A stretch of 64,000 bases of DNA from Podospora pseudoanserina (lineage: Eukaryota; Ascomycota; Sordariomycetes; Sordariales; Podosporaceae). The DNA is taken from contig NC_085925.1 of NCBI RefSeq assembly GCF_035222485.1, forward strand, positions 2,666,001 to 2,730,000, in the 5' to 3' direction. Made by a program: the position numbers and the translations under genes. The notes beneath the pieces were generated by a model. That model was not told the DNA's origin, did not search any database, and saw nothing but the letters and a program-made list of their open reading frames with translations. Below, piece after piece: positions 22,444 to 36,890 of this stretch. Every line of letters begins with the position of its first letter. Within the stretch, counting starts at the first letter, position 1.

Positions 22444-23945
22444 GTACGTGCCATTCACTATGCTAGGCTTCTGAGCGAGCAAAACGTGGCCAACGGCCAG
22501 CAAGGCTCGACTGACAGTCAGGAAGGATCGGCGAACGACCGATCCGAGTCTCGACGTGATGCCTAACTGATCGAACGAGCGCCTCCTTTGTTGGTTGTCG
22601 AGGGTTAGGACGTGGTATGGAGGTTGGCTCATCGTCTTTGAGCAAGTGCTCCACGACAAAATATGGGTTTCTCTTTGGAACTCGGCGGAGCGATTGCCGA
22701 CTTACACCAATAGTCGATTTTTGCTCAAGTTATGAGCGCGTGTGGAACGCACAAGATAGACCTGGCGGATGAGTCGTCTACCATGGGTTTTTTTTCCCCC
22801 AGCATTTTTTTTATTGCTAGACTCGGGAATTTCGAGCCATAGGGATACCACCCGTCGAGTGGTTAGTGTGTACAGCAGAGGTGGAGGGGGAGGATTTCTT
22901 GTTTGCATAGTGTAGCAAGGATGGATGGGCGGATGAGCCGGGTGCATCATGGTGTTTCGATTTAGCAAGAAGGCACTGTCTATGGGATGTAGGACTACTT
23001 GTTATAATGATACCAGCACAGAGGTAGACAAAATGAAGAGTATTGTAAAACAAACCAGACCGTCTCATAAAGGTTGATGGATTAGTGGATTGGAGATCAG
23101 GTTGTGAGCAGCTTCGGGACGGTAGCATATTGCTTCGCCGCTGAGGGTGGCAAGTTGGAGGTGAAATACACCGAGCTTGATGCTCCCGTGACAGTTGCAT
23201 TTTGTTTTACGCCGTGATGGCTTTGCGGCGAGGCATAGAGGCGTGGAAAGGAGCTGGGTTTGCCGTGATTCCCCGTTTCCGCGTCATGGATCACCTAGGT
23301 ACGGTCTACAATTCCGATCAGATATTGATCACTTGGCTTATTGGTGCATAATATTGATGTGGGTAGTTGTTCAAAATTCCAGGTTTATGGCCCATCGTTG
23401 GCGATGCATAATTCTCATGTGGGGAGTTCCAATATCTTGGACATTCAAGCATCGGAATAACCGTCAATGGAAGGAAGATCAACCATAGCAAACCTTGATG
23501 AACCATCGAAGCGTTGTGTTCTCATCGCGTTGATGCATTTTCTCAAGACAGATATCACCATTGATGGACACAGCTTCAACACCAACCCCATGCTGTTCGG
23601 ATCTCGGAATGGCGTCACCTTTCAATCTTATCTCATCTTCCCCGCGGCTTTACCGCCCTACAAATGGAGAAAGACAAGGCCCTCACGGTCGCAGGTCGCC
23701 GACCCGGCCGGTGCTCTCGGGCTCGGCGGCCGAGACAAAAGAAACGGGGGGACCCTGAAAGTGCTCCGCTGATCGCGCGTGGAGAAAGAGGATTGAACGG
23801 CGCGGAAAAGGTGAGACGTTAGCGGCCGGCCCACACCAACAGTCCACTATCAACGACCACCACCCATCAAAAATTCCGAGATGGGAATTGATAAGACAAC
23901 CACAACAGGAGACAAGATCGCGGCGCAGTCTGGAGGGAAGCCAGT

Positions 23946-23991
23946 GCGGAAGAATTTTTTTTTATTTTTTTTTAAAAAAAAAAAAAAAAAA
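23946..23991. repeat. oligo-T / oligo-A inverted tract
   Basis: A run of T (with one A) passes directly into a run of 18 or so A, so the two halves can pair. A similar structure occurs at about 27796-27830, on the other side of the SH3 gene. Confidence 0.7.
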
Positions 23992-24557
23992 CAGGTCAAG
24001 TTCTTGTTGGCCTTAAGGATCAAAGTGATCAACTTGCAGGTGGTTATGTAAAATTGTGCATATGAGGAGGGAAATGGTTGATCAATTGCCTAGAATGAGA
24101 AGGTGCATGAGGCCCGTTGTTATGTAGTAATATAGTAGGGGTGTTGGTTAGCAGTGGTGGGTTGGTTTGCGGCGTGGAACGGAGTGAATAATTTCTTGGG
24201 TGTTTGGTGAGGCGTAAAATGGTCAGCAGCAGGAAGAAAGCTGAGAATAGAAATTCCGATGGTGTTTGGGACCTGATGGACTGGAGAGGAAACTCAGCCA
24301 CGGGGATTTGGTGAGAGGATGGACAGAGAGGGCGAGGAGAGAGAAAGGTCAAAAGTGGTGATCCAACAGCAGACAGGCGCTCCATTCTCACCTTCATCGT
24401 CTGCTTGGCCTGCGTGTGACGAGCGAGTCGCCTGTGTTGCCCTCACCCACCCAGTTGTGTGTTTGGAATGCAAACACCCATCGGGATCTCGCATGGGCGG
24501 CAGGATGGTGGCAGCAGCAGCAGCAGCAGCACAACACGTGGTGGGTAAAAACGAAAC

Positions 24558-24558
<1 letters not shown>

Positions 24559-24597
<39 letters not shown>
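24559..24597. repeat. AC dinucleotide microsatellite
   Basis: About 19 uninterrupted AC units, preceded at 24512-24530 by a short CAG-type run. Useful as a polymorphic marker; it yields spurious His/Thr or Val/Cys frames. Confidence 0.9.
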
Positions 24598-24598
<1 letters not shown>

Positions 24599-25688
24599 CA
24601 AAAGGAATTCTCGAAAGAAGAATGGAAGCCTTTTCCACGAGGCATCAAGAGACGGCGAACGACAGCGGCCAGTTGGTGGGGGGCGGCGTTTTTGGCTGAT
24701 GCCAAAATAGTCCTAGCGAATCAAGGCGAGCAGTTGGCTCCACCTCGAAATACCCCGGCGGGCAGTTTTTACCAGCCAATGGCATCCCTGCCGACAATCT
24801 CGCTTCAGGGGTTGATCTGCGGCCCGCCAATCAGGAAAATGCGGTCCCTGAAAGGTTGGACGGGTCCATGCGTTGGGGTAGGGGAAGAAGAAACAAGCAG
24901 CGAGAGCTCGTGGAGCTTGATGATCCAGAGGTGGTTTGGATGAAACGAAACATTATCGAATGGTTTTACCGTGATACGAGCCGATCGGAAGAGAATAGAG
25001 AGAAGGGATGGGAAAACAGGAAAACGGCGCAGTGTAGCGACGATCCCAAGAAGGGGGGACAAGGGGAGGCACAGCAAACTGCAACTCGTTAGACCCTTCC
25101 CTTTTGCATCGCTGTGACCCTGTAAGCTCACGGCTTGGCCTCACACACAGCCTGCGTTCCTTTCGAGCATCTCGCTGATCCCGGTCACCCCTCCCCATTC
25201 CCAGCGACACCGTTCAACAGCACCACCACCTTGCTGCTCTTGGGCTGGTCTTGGCTGCCATTCTGACTGCAGTTGCCTTCTCCTCTTTCCCTCTCGCCCT
25301 CCCTTCTCCTGCATCCCCCATTCTCGCTTTTCATCCTACCACCTCACCGTCTCCGTCCACCAGACATCGCCGTCCTGTTGTCGCCGGGCATGCTGTCGTG
25401 GATGTTGTGAATCCTGACCATGATGCGCAGAGATTGACGCCAGCGAACGCTCACCTCTTCTTCTTTTCACCCGCCCTCTACCTTCCCTTGCAAGAGACTC
25501 TCTGTTTGCTACCGACCCCTTCATTCTCTTCCCGTTGCCGTGTTCCCGAACCAGTTTGACAAAGGACACCAACACCATCGCCGGGACATTGCGATCCCAT
25601 CTTTATTTATTATTATCTAGAACAGACGCTCATGATTCGGACGAGAAGTTGAAGTTTACCAGAGATACCCCGTGCGACGACAGCTACG

Positions 25689-27344
25689 ATGACAGCACGA
25701 GAAAGGATGAGGAATGATGTGGTAGAGGTGGAGGCGGTCATTGCTGCGGCGCCGGCTACGAGGACAGCGGAGGAGAAGCCACTAAAGACACCACATATCG
25801 AGCTGCGAGGCCTGGAGGGGAGACAGGAAGCGATATTACCTGACCAGATCGACCCAGTGACCAACGCCCCCAACGACAGAATCATCATCGACAATTCGCC
25901 AGTGACCTCAACCCTCGTGGCACCTAGCGTCACCCCGGAGGTGTCAACCTCTCGAGGCACGCCATCATCCAGACCAACACAGGATACGAACACCAACACT
26001 GGCAACGCCGACGAAGGCGTAAGCGTCGCGGTCAAAGCTGGCATCGCAATGGGCGTCCTCGCCGGCGTGCTAGTACTCTTCGTGGTGGTCTGGTTGATAA
26101 TGAGCATGCGCAAGAAGAAGCAAGCCCGCAGACGCCAGCAGATCGAGGACGATGAAAAGATCCACGGACCTTTCTCCGACAGCGCAGCCATATCGAGAAG
26201 CCCGCCCGCTGCTGCTGCCCCCAGCGCGGCTCCCAGACTGAGCCTCCGTCCGGTTTCTCAGCTGTGGCAGAACTTGGCTCCTAGCGGGCACCCCGAGCGG
26301 AGGGCTTCTAGGGGTATCCAGCTCACCGTCAACCCCGCCGGCCCGTCTCATTCCCCGACAAACTCTCTGTCGCCGTTGAATCGTCCTAACCAAGGGGGTT
26401 CAGCTTGGGAGCGCCACAGGATGCAGTCTACCACCCCCACCGGGGACAACCGCCCTGGCACCCAAGGGAGCGTTTACTCCCTCAATCCCTTCCACGACAG
26501 CCACTCCACCAGGAACTACAACAACGAGCCCGTCAGCCCGGTGTCTACACTCGCGCCAGAGTTCCCTGCCGTCCCTAGCAAAAACCGCTCTCCAACACCA
26601 GAGCCAGTATCCCCAATAGATCAGGACACTGACCTCCCCGATTTTGGCGCCGGCTCCAAGCCTCTAACCCGCAAGACGTCCATCAACCACCACAATAAGG
26701 GGTTGCCCAAACCACTGGACCTGACGAAGCCACCGTCCCCGTTATACGCCCCCGGCCCGGCATCCCCAGCAGGAACAGAATACAGCATGCACTCCATGTC
26801 CCCCTCAACTATGGTCCCCTCCTCCACATCAGCAGCCGAAATCGCCGCTGCCGGCGGGCCCCAAAACTCAACTGTGCATCGTGTCCAGCTCGATTTCAAG
26901 CCCACTCTCGAGGACGAATTAGGTCTCAAGGCGGGACAGCTGGTGCGGTTGCTGCACGAGTATGATGACGGCTGGGCGCTTTGTATTAGGCTTGATCGGT
27001 CGCAGCAGGGGGTTGTGCCGAGGACTTGCTTGTCTACCCGGCCGGTGAAGCCCAGGCCGGCGCAGAACGGGCCGAGGGTTGTGCCCCAGGGGGGGTATAA
27101 TAGGGGTGGGAATGGGAATAACACGGGGGGGTTTCCATCCCCGCCGGGGCAGCAACAAAATGGGGGTTGGCAGAGCGCGGAGAGGTCCGAGAGCCCGGGG
27201 AGTTTTTACTCGACGAACCAGGGGTTCAGTCCCAGTCCGGGGGGTGGTGGGAGTGGTGGGATTGGAACGATGAGGGGGCAAGGGGGGGGCGAGTATGAGA
27301 TGCAGATGGGGGGGTTGAGCCCGGCGCCCGGGCAGGCTTATTAG
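25689..27344 (+). CDS. single-pass membrane protein with cytoplasmic SH3 domain
   Basis: 551 aa in one open frame. Residues 1-110 are polar with Ser/Thr-rich stretches, likely outside. One membrane helix at about 115-139 (GIAMGVLAGVLVLFVVVWLI) is followed by a strongly basic stop-transfer run (RKKKQARRRQ). A long Pro/Ser-rich region follows, then an SH3 domain at about 396-452 (HRVQLDFKPTLEDELGL; DDGWALCIRL; GVVPRTCL). The tail is Gly/Pro/Asn-rich. This layout matches fungal Fus1-like or Sho1-like surface sensors that recruit Pro-rich partners, but orthology is not established. No cleavable signal peptide is evident; an undetected upstream exon might supply one. Confidence 0.8.
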   Translation: MTARERMRNDVVEVEAVIAAAPATRTAEEKPLKTPHIELRGLEGRQEAILPDQIDPVTNAPNDRIIIDNSPVTSTLVAPSVTPEVSTSRGTPSSRPTQDTNTNTGNADEGVSVAVKAGIAMGVLAGVLVLFVVVWLIMSMRKKKQARRRQQIEDDEKIHGPFSDSAAISRSPPAAAAPSAAPRLSLRPVSQLWQNLAPSGHPERRASRGIQLTVNPAGPSHSPTNSLSPLNRPNQGGSAWERHRMQSTTPTGDNRPGTQGSVYSLNPFHDSHSTRNYNNEPVSPVSTLAPEFPAVPSKNRSPTPEPVSPIDQDTDLPDFGAGSKPLTRKTSINHHNKGLPKPLDLTKPPSPLYAPGPASPAGTEYSMHSMSPSTMVPSSTSAAEIAAAGGPQNSTVHRVQLDFKPTLEDELGLKAGQLVRLLHEYDDGWALCIRLDRSQQGVVPRTCLSTRPVKPRPAQNGPRVVPQGGYNRGGNGNNTGGFPSPPGQQQNGGWQSAERSESPGSFYSTNQGFSPSPGGGGSGGIGTMRGQGGGEYEMQMGGLSPAPGQAY

Positions 27345-28465
27345 GGGGGCTTTGTCTGCGGGGAGGGGAGGATGATGAGGTATGTACCTGGTTGGCATGG
27401 CCCGAGGGATTGGGGTTTGAGTTTGAGGTGCCGGTGGGGAGGAGGGTGAGGGGAGGATATACGAGGTTTCCGGCGAGGCCTAGGGAGAGGAGGAGGGGGT
27501 CGAGGTTGCCACCACGGCCGTGAATGGAGGTGCTTTGCGATGGGTGCAGTGCTGTCGTTGGCAGCAGGACCGCATCATGTGAGAAACACAAATGACGATG
27601 GGGAAGGGAACGACAGGAGGAGAGGGGGGCTGGCTGTATCTTGATCCACGCAACGGTGTAAATGTCTTGCTCAAGTTATGGGTTTTCGGAGGGTGGGGTG
27701 TTTTATGTATCTGGTTCTGGGAAGGGAGTTGATGGCGTTAAGGGGGACCTTGGTGTGGCATTTTTTCATGTTTTTGGGTGGGGATGAACTTTTTTTCATT
27801 TTTTTTGTTTTTTTTTTTTAAAAAAAAAACCGGGGATCTTCAAGTCACTCATTTGCGACCTTTTCTCTATTGGAGAAAGGTATTTTTTGGAAGCTTTTTT
27901 TGGACCTTGTTTTGGAACTATGCTATGGACCTTTTCTCTTTTGGACCTTTTCTGTTTTGGTGGATACCTAACTACGACCTGCCCTTTGTGCGGGAAACGT
28001 ACAAGCTTAAAGATATTCTTTTCCTTACTTTTGTGTGGCCTGTTGATGGCTTTCTTGTTTTGTTGAATACTGGTTGGGAGTGTTCTTTGATGATCCAAGG
28101 GGGGGGATGGGGGGGCGATCAGAGTTGTACATTGGCGTGTTGTTACAGTAGTACACGATGGGAGTTGTAGAATACAAGAGTTGTACCAAGACTTGACTGG
28201 ATTTGAGGTTTTTCTTCCCGCCAAAAATGATATGATGTCTAATCATGCTTCATGTCAACAGTACCTAGCACACAACTCCAGCTAGACGCTTGAGCTTGAT
28301 CCGCCGAGCCCCCACATTCTGGCAATTTCAAGAAAAATACGCCCTCCTGCTTCTGGGCCAAGAGAGGACCAGCTGTTTATACGAGTCCGGAATATAGCTT
28401 CTTCCAGTAACCTAGATAGAAAATGCCCATGGTTAGTTTTCCTCAAAACGCTTTTCGCTGAAACA
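27345..28465. other. intergenic region with no supported gene
   Basis: 3' flanks of two converging genes. Includes a second oligo-T/oligo-A inverted tract and T-rich repeats of the kind gGACCTTtTCTnTTTTGG around 27900-27960. No protein family is seen in its frames. Confidence 0.5.
27796..27830. repeat. oligo-T / oligo-A inverted tract
   Basis: Several T runs lead into a run of about 10 A. It resembles the tract near 23950 and could form a hairpin or act in 3'-end formation (inference). Confidence 0.6.
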
Positions 28466-29559
28466 TCATGGGCCCCTCAACCCCGAAGCCATCAGATGCA
28501 CTCGCCAATTATTCGGTCTCGGTCCCCTCTCAACCACAAACGGTGCGCCCTCCAGGGTCTCGTTCTCAAAAAAGTGGTGGCTGGGCAGTCCACGCTTTGG
28601 CTTGAGGGGCAGGTCCGGGAGGGCCAACACAAACTGGTTCCTGTCCTTGACCTTGACGTTGAAGAGCTTGGCAAAGAAGCGGGTTTCGCTCATGCGCTTG
28701 TGCCAGTCCCGGAGGTCCCTCGTGTGGAACCAGATGTGGAGGCTGTGCAGGTTGGGCAGGAGGGCGAGCTGGTCGCAGACGCGCTGCCAGGGGTTGGAGT
28801 GCATCGTGATGCCGGGGTGGGAGTCCTCGCTGCGACCGTTGCTGCTGTTGCCGTGGCCAAAGGTAGGGTTGGGGCCTTCGTTTTCTTCCGAGGTTGGGAA
28901 GTAGAGCTCGGTCATGAGCTGGGTGGTGAGGATGCAGATTTCGAGGGAGCGGATGGGGAGCTTTTCGGGGTTGCCGCCGTAGAGGGAGAGCCATCCGTGT
29001 GCTTCGAGGAGGTCGGTGAAGACGAAGGTGGTGTTGGCGACGAGGGAGGGGAGGGCTTCGCGGTACCTGGTGGCGTGGACTGTTAGTTTAGGGGACTGCG
29101 GGGATCAGTGGTGAGGGTCACATACATCCTCTTACACACCAGCATGGGGTTCATGAAGCCGCTGGGCCCGGCATGTCCGACATTCTCCTCTTTCCACGAG
29201 TCGTTGGGGTTTTGGGCCCTGTGCCATTTGGCTGTCGACTGCTCGCAGCACCAGTGATAACACCATTCTGACTTCAACCGCTTCACCCAGTAGTACTCCT
29301 CCTGCGATCCTCTGGCGCTCTGGGTGAACTTCTCAAAACGAGTATCTCCAGTGGAGTAGTCTGCCACGCAGGGAACATGAGACCACGTGTCGTTGTCCTT
29401 GTATATGTGTTGCCTTGAACCACTCTCGCTCCAGATGTCCTGGTAGATCAACTCCCGAATCTCCGGTGGCAGGAGGGAAAAGAACGGGGAGTCGTCCTGG
29501 GCTAAGGTGGTGGCCACCATGGTGTCCTGTGTCTGTTCTGGTGTCTCTTGTCGTCTCAT
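28466..29559 (-). CDS. DUF7730 / F-box-like fungal protein
   Basis: Two exons, 29559-29126 and 29066-28466, intron 29125-29067 (donor gtatgt, acceptor ccag), give 344 aa. The splice rebuilds the codon for Met in CKRMYREALPSL. The N-terminal block SPFFSLLPPEIRELIYQDIW is the hallmark of a large family of uncharacterised fungal proteins annotated as DUF7730 or F-box-like, followed by PMLVCKRMYREALP, a later part of the same domain, and by LHIWFHTRDLRDWH. Molecular role unknown; F-box-type substrate recruitment is only a suggestion. Divergent from the CHIP-like gene 1.3 kb away. Confidence 0.8.
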
Positions 29560-30856
29560 GATGGGCCTTCAATTACAGGATATCTGCGAGCACAAGAACA
29601 ACAAAAAGGAAAGAAACATGGGAGTAAGGTTACGTTGCGTTTTAAGTTCTGGGCCATGCCTGCCTTCACCGACCGCAGCTTTTCCCCCGCCTGCCACTCC
29701 TGCCTAACATCCGACTTACCTGGTAGCCTATCGACCGGTGCAGACGGAGGCAACCCAATTGGATGGCCAGATGTCACATCGGTACTCAGACGCAGCTCAG
29801 ACGCATGGACTGGTGCATTCATGCGAGCTGTCAATCTTGACTGGCGCGGTTAAGCATGGGCTCTGTCAACTTCAACGTGGAGGACACGTGAACACGCGAA
29901 AACCTCCGTGGGAAGTGTGGTAGGTAGGGTAACACTGGACAAAGTTTTTGCCATCTTGCCATGTGAAACGGAATCTGGTTTTCCGGGAAGGTCAGACAGC
30001 GGGAGGGAGACCAGAGGGAGGCCATCGTGATAAGCCTTATCGTGGTGGAATGCGGGGAAGGCTGGAGCTGAGCCGGCGTGCGTGCGGAGTGGGCAGGTGG
30101 GGTAAGCCCCGGGCCCGGACCTTGGCCCCCGCGTTGGGGGGGGGTGGTTGATAACCTCTGGTCCTTCGGATCATGCCGGTCTTTCTGCGGAAGTCGAAAC
30201 AAAATGTTTCGGAAGAAGTGACCAGGTTCACCGGACACCGCCGAAGAATGGGCCAACTCCCACGCTCCAGACTCGGAGACGGCCCCGAGCTGGGCCTCCT
30301 GTGGAGAGCTTGGCTTCCAGAAGATTCCCGTTTGACAAATCGACAGATCGGGGGGTTCTTCAGCCATGCCCCGCTTTCACCCGATCCCGCTGGCCCTCAT
30401 CAGGCAGGACCTCCCCGCCGTGGGGTGTGTCCGCTGCTTGCTTTGCTTGCTCCGGAGCCGCGATATCATTCACCGTCGAGCTGGCCTTGTTAACTGTCTG
30501 CTTCTTGCTCGTGTTACATCCTGTGGGCAGGTGACCAAAACTGCAAAAGTAAGTTAACACATATCGTATTTCAAACCACGCCTCAACACCTAGTTAACAG
30601 GCCTCTCAACTTTCAGAAGGATGTAACTTGACAATAACTACACGATTTACTGACTTGCAATACTAGTTATTTTCCCCAGAACCTGTGTTACTACCAGCCT
30701 GACATCACCCTCAACTTTTGGCAACAACGCCCCAAACCTTTCGAGCTTGATCAGCCCTACAACAGCGCCCACCAGTACTTACAGAGCTACCTACCTATCC
30801 CCCTTCCAGACCTTCCATTCGATCCCCAGCGACAACCGCAAAAGCCTAAACCCACC
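29560..30856. other. divergent intergenic region with no supported gene
   Basis: 1.3 kb between two divergent genes. A GC-rich block sits at 30060-30150. Frames on both strands have no recognisable family. CT-rich sequence just before 30857 fits a leader. Confidence 0.45.
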
Positions 30857-31792
30857 ATGTCCAAATCCCAGCTCCTCCGCGAGGAAGGCAACCGCCACTT
30901 CCAAAAAGGCGAATACTCCCGCGCCGACGCGCTCTACTCCCAAGCGTACGCCCAGCTCACGGCCCATATCCACCCAAACCCCCCCCCTTTCTTTCTAACC
31001 TTTCTCCCCCCTTAGCCTCAACCTCGACCCCACCAACCCAACCCTCTACACCAACCGCGCTATGGCCCGCCTCCGCCTCTCCCAATGGGACCTCGTAATC
31101 TCAGACTGCGAATCCTGCCTCGGCCTCTCCCCCGACAACCTCAAGGCGCACTACTACCTCTCCCAAGCCCACCTCGCCCTCCGCGCTTACTCGGACGCTC
31201 TCGAGCACGCGTACAAGGCGCACAAGCTGTGTGTGGCGGCGAATGATAAGTCTCTTGGGAACATCACCGCTCAGGTGTTAAAGTGTAAAAAAGAAAAGTG
31301 GGATTACGAGGAGAAGCGCCGGAGGAGGGAGACGGCTGATTTGGAAGAGGAGGTTCTGATGCTGTTAAGGAAGGAGAAGAAGGAGGCTGTTGTTCTCTCT
31401 GGGGAGGAGGCGGAGGAGCTGACGAGGGAGTGGGAGGAGAAGCTGAGGCGGGTGAGGGAGGTTTTTGAGAAGGCGAGGGAGAAGGAGGAACGGAGGAGGG
31501 AGGTGCCGGATTGGGCGGTGGATGATATTACTTTTGGGTTCATGGTTGATCCTGTTATTGTGAGTGCTGCACCGGGACAGATTGGGGGGTTTGACTGGGC
31601 TGACAAAGGGCACAACAGACCAAAACAGGCAAGTCGTACGAACGAGCTGCTATTTTGGAGCACTTGAGGAGGTCACAGACAGATCCTCTTACCAGGGAGC
31701 CGCTTCAGGCGAGCGAGCTCAGGCCAAACTTGGATTTGAAGCAGGCTTGTAGCGACTTTTTGGAGGAGAATGGATGGGCGGCTGATTGGTAG
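30857..31792 (+). CDS. CHIP/STUB1-type TPR and U-box E3 ubiquitin ligase
   Basis: Co-chaperone ubiquitin ligase: the TPR part binds the C-terminal EEVD of Hsp70/Hsp90 and the U-box recruits an E2. Three exons, 30857-30945, 31016-31559 and 31619-31792, give 268 aa. Introns 30946-31015 (branch ctaac) and 31560-31618 (donor gtgagt, branch gctgac) are phase-consistent. N-terminal TPR: LLREEGNRHFQKGEYSRAD, then LNLDPTNPTLYTNRAMARL. A charged helical region (about 110-180) precedes the U-box (about 195-262): FGFMVDPVITKTGKSYERA and DPLTREPLQASELRPN. Length is close to animal CHIP (about 300 aa). A fragment matching its last exon lies at 41371-41504. Confidence 0.9.
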
Positions 31793-32417
31793 GCTCACCT
31801 GCTGGAGCTGCATATTTCTGGCTACGTTTCAAAGAGTTTCACATTCATTGCGGTTAGGTCGGTGGTGGTCTGCATTTTCTGGGAGGGCGAGCCAGGCGTT
31901 TCGCGGGAACCTCAGATTTGATACCTAGCAGTGGGGGGTGGGGGGTCATTTGCTTCTGGGTAGAGGTCAAGTACGTGTCGAATTAGCGATTCATGTATCT
32001 TTCTTTTTAAACTTTTGCTTGTATGTATACACGCCGTGTACAAAATAACTGACACTTCAAAAGTAACTTGACGCGCCATGTTCATCGGGGTTATAAACCC
32101 TGTCCGCCCTCTGTTCTATATGCCCGCCCGAACCAGCACATCACAAACGCCAGAAGAGCAAATGAATGGTCGATACTTTGTCTATTGCCTAAGGAAAGAA
32201 TAGGGATCGAGCTAGGCAGCCAGAATCGCTTTCCCTCCAGCCAAAACCGCGACTCCTAACCCCGTTAAAAGATAACCCTTCCCTTATCCTCCACTCTGCA
32301 AAATGGAAGCTTTTGTTCTCTGCCCAAGCACATGATCATCTCCGCTAACAGGCTTTTGCTTACCCCCGTGAACGACAAAGAATCGATTTATTTTGTTTTC
32401 CTTCCCCTCTAGATTAC
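31793..32417. other. convergent intergenic region with no supported gene
   Basis: 3' flanks of the CHIP-like gene and prolyl-tRNA synthetase. AT-rich around 31990-32050. No gene or repeat recognised. Confidence 0.5.
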
Positions 32418-34532
<2,115 letters not shown>

Positions 34533-35038
34533 GGTGATGCCTTTTCGCCTGTTGAAGTGAACTGAGGTGAGTATAACGTTCAGAGGTCAAGATGGAGCCG
34601 CGTTTTTAAGGAAGAAAAAAAAGGGCGTGACTCTCGACGGCGAGGTTGAGTCAATGCCGGTCTCAGGTGTCCAGACGGCTGGGCGTTTTCAGAGAGGTGG
34701 CTACCCCACCATGGAACGGATACCCCTCCTTCTGATAGCAACGGCGGGAACAGGCCCAGGCCCATAGACTTTTTAGCGGGGCATGCCAGTGACCCAGCCA
34801 ATTACAGGGCTGCCTTGGAGCTCAAGACCGGGATGGGATTATCTGCACCTCCGATAAAAAGTTCCTGAGCTAGGAGCCCGCCTTGCAGGGCAACGACGAA
34901 AGAGAGCTCGAGTCCCGACTGTGCCTGGAGCCTGTCAACAGACACCCAACGCCCCCTTTCCCCCTTCCACCCCTCCATCCCCCATATCCCCACCGCCACT
35001 CTCGACACCGTCAACACTGCACACATACATACATCGCG
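34533..35038. promoter_or_regulatory. divergent promoter region, prolyl-tRNA synthetase / CCT1
   Basis: 506 bases between the start codons of two growth-related genes. CT/C-rich sequence lies at 34945-35010 just before CCT1. Shared control is plausible but no site is named. Confidence 0.4.
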
Positions 35039-36890
35039 ATGGCTTCCATGTTCGAGCAGCCGAGAAACGGCACCCTCTTCCTGGGAGGCACAAAGATCTC
35101 CGGCACTGAAATCCGCGACCAGAACGGTTAGTCGGCCTCGTCACCCACTATACAGCGGGGAGCTGTTCCGAAGCTCGATCATCCATGCTGACCACCGTTG
35201 CAGTTCTTGCTACGCAAGCCATCGCCAATGTCGTCAAGAGCTCGTTCGGCCCCAGCGGCCTCGACAAGATGATGGTCGATGATATCGGTGTGAGTGCCTG
35301 CTGCTGCCCCGCCCCGCCGACTGACCGCAACATCCCCCTGACACGAAGGACAAACAGGATGTGACGGTGACAAACGACGGCGCGACTATCCTCAGTTTAC
35401 TCGACGTCGAGCACCCCGCCGGCAAGATCCTCGTCGACCTTGCGCACCAACAAGATAAGGAAGTCGGCGATGGCACAACGTCGGTCGTTTTGATTGCGGC
35501 CGAGCTGCTGAAGAGAGGAAACGAGCTGATGAAGAACCGGATACACCCTACCACCATCATCACAGGTTACCGTCTGGCCCTCAGAGAGGCGGTCAAGTAC
35601 ATGAACGAGCACATCAGCATCAAGGTCGACAAGCTCGGGCGGGAGTCTCTGATCAACATTGCCAAGACTTCCATGAGCAGCAAGATCATCGGCGCCGATT
35701 CTGACTTTTTCGCAAACATGGTGGTGGATGCTATGCAGGCTGTCAAGACAACGAGCAACAAGGGCGAGACCAAGTACCCGGTCAAGGCTGTTAATATTCT
35801 CAAGGCCCACGGCAAGGGTGCTCTCGAGTCTGTGTTGGTCAAGGGGTATGCGCTCAACTGCACTGTCGCTTCCCAGGCCATGGTGACCCGGATAACAGAC
35901 GCCAAGATTGCCGTTCTTGACATGAACCTTCAGAAGGAGCGCATGAAGCTCGGCGTGCAAATCACCATCGACGACCCCGATCAGCTCGAGGCGATCAGGC
36001 AAAGAGAAGCGGGCATGGTTATGGAACGCGTGGAAATGATTCTCAAGGCCGGCGCCAACGTTATCCTTACCACCAAGGGTATCGATGACCTGTGCCTAAA
36101 GCTGTTCATTGAGCGCGGTGCTATGGCTGTACGTCGATGCAAGAAGGAGGATCTCCGCCGCATTGCCAGAGCCACCGGCGCCACCATGCTCAGCTCCCTC
36201 TCAGACTTGAACGGTGACGAGAAGTTCGAGGCCTCCTATCTTGGTCACGCCGAGGAGGTTTCACAGGAGCGCATCTCAGACGACGAGTGCATCTTGGTCA
36301 AGGGCACCAAGGTTCATTCTTCGGCCTCCATCATCCTCCGTGGCCCCAACGAGTTCACCCTCGACGAAATGGAGCGCTCCGTTCACGACAGCTTGTGCGC
36401 CGTCAAGCGGACGCTGGAGAGCGGCAGCCTTGTCCCCGGCGGTGGTGCCGTCGAGACTGCGCTGCACATTTACCTCGAAGAGTTTGCCGGCACAGTCGGC
36501 TCCCGCGAGCAGCTCGCCATTGGCGAGTTTGCCCAGTCATTACTTGTTATTCCCAAGACCCTGGCCGTCAATGCGGCCAAGGACGCCTCAGAGCTCGTCG
36601 CCCAGCTGCGGTCGAGACACGCGCTGTCGCAGCGCATCCAGGAGGGCGAGGCGAACGAGGACGAAAAGTCAGTTGCCCGCAAGAAGGCGTACAAGAACTA
36701 TGGTCTTGACCTCATGAAGGGCAAGGTCGTGGACTCGATCAAGAACGGCGTCATGGAGCCAAGCATGAGCAAGATTAGACAGCTGAAGAGCGCCGTAGAG
36801 GCGTGCATCAGCATCATGCGTATTGATACACTCATCAAGCTCGACCCAGAGGCGCCAGCGGATGACGGACATGACGGACATGATCATTAG
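35039..36890 (+). CDS. CCT1: chaperonin TRiC/CCT subunit alpha
   Basis: One of eight subunits of the cytosolic group II chaperonin that folds actin, tubulin and WD40 proteins. Three exons, 35039-35126, 35204-35289 and 35358-36890, give 568 aa; introns use gttagt and gtgagt donors and cag acceptors. Signatures: [31 protein letters not shown] near residues 38-75, the ATP-binding [18 protein letters not shown] and the C-terminal LIKLDP. Blocks such as [28 protein letters not shown] and [18 protein letters not shown] match the alpha subunit best. The His/Asp-rich tail (DDGHDGHDH) is unusual compared with animal CCT1. Confidence 0.95.

Larger units (their letters stand above)
22444..25688. other. 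long intergenic region with simple repeats and no supported gene
   Basis: 3.2 kb between NAF1 and the SH3 protein gene. It contains a T-run/A-run hairpin near 23950, a CAG-type trinucleotide run (24512-24530) and an AC dinucleotide run (24559-24597). Long frames over the AC run are simple-sequence artefacts. The CT-rich 25240-25560 stretch probably holds promoter or leader of the SH3 gene. A donor-like gtacgt follows the NAF1 stop and could be a 3'-UTR intron. Confidence 0.5.

Noticed and set aside
24294-24943. Several long frames over the AC/CAG repeats
   Set aside because: Simple-sequence artefacts of the microsatellite.
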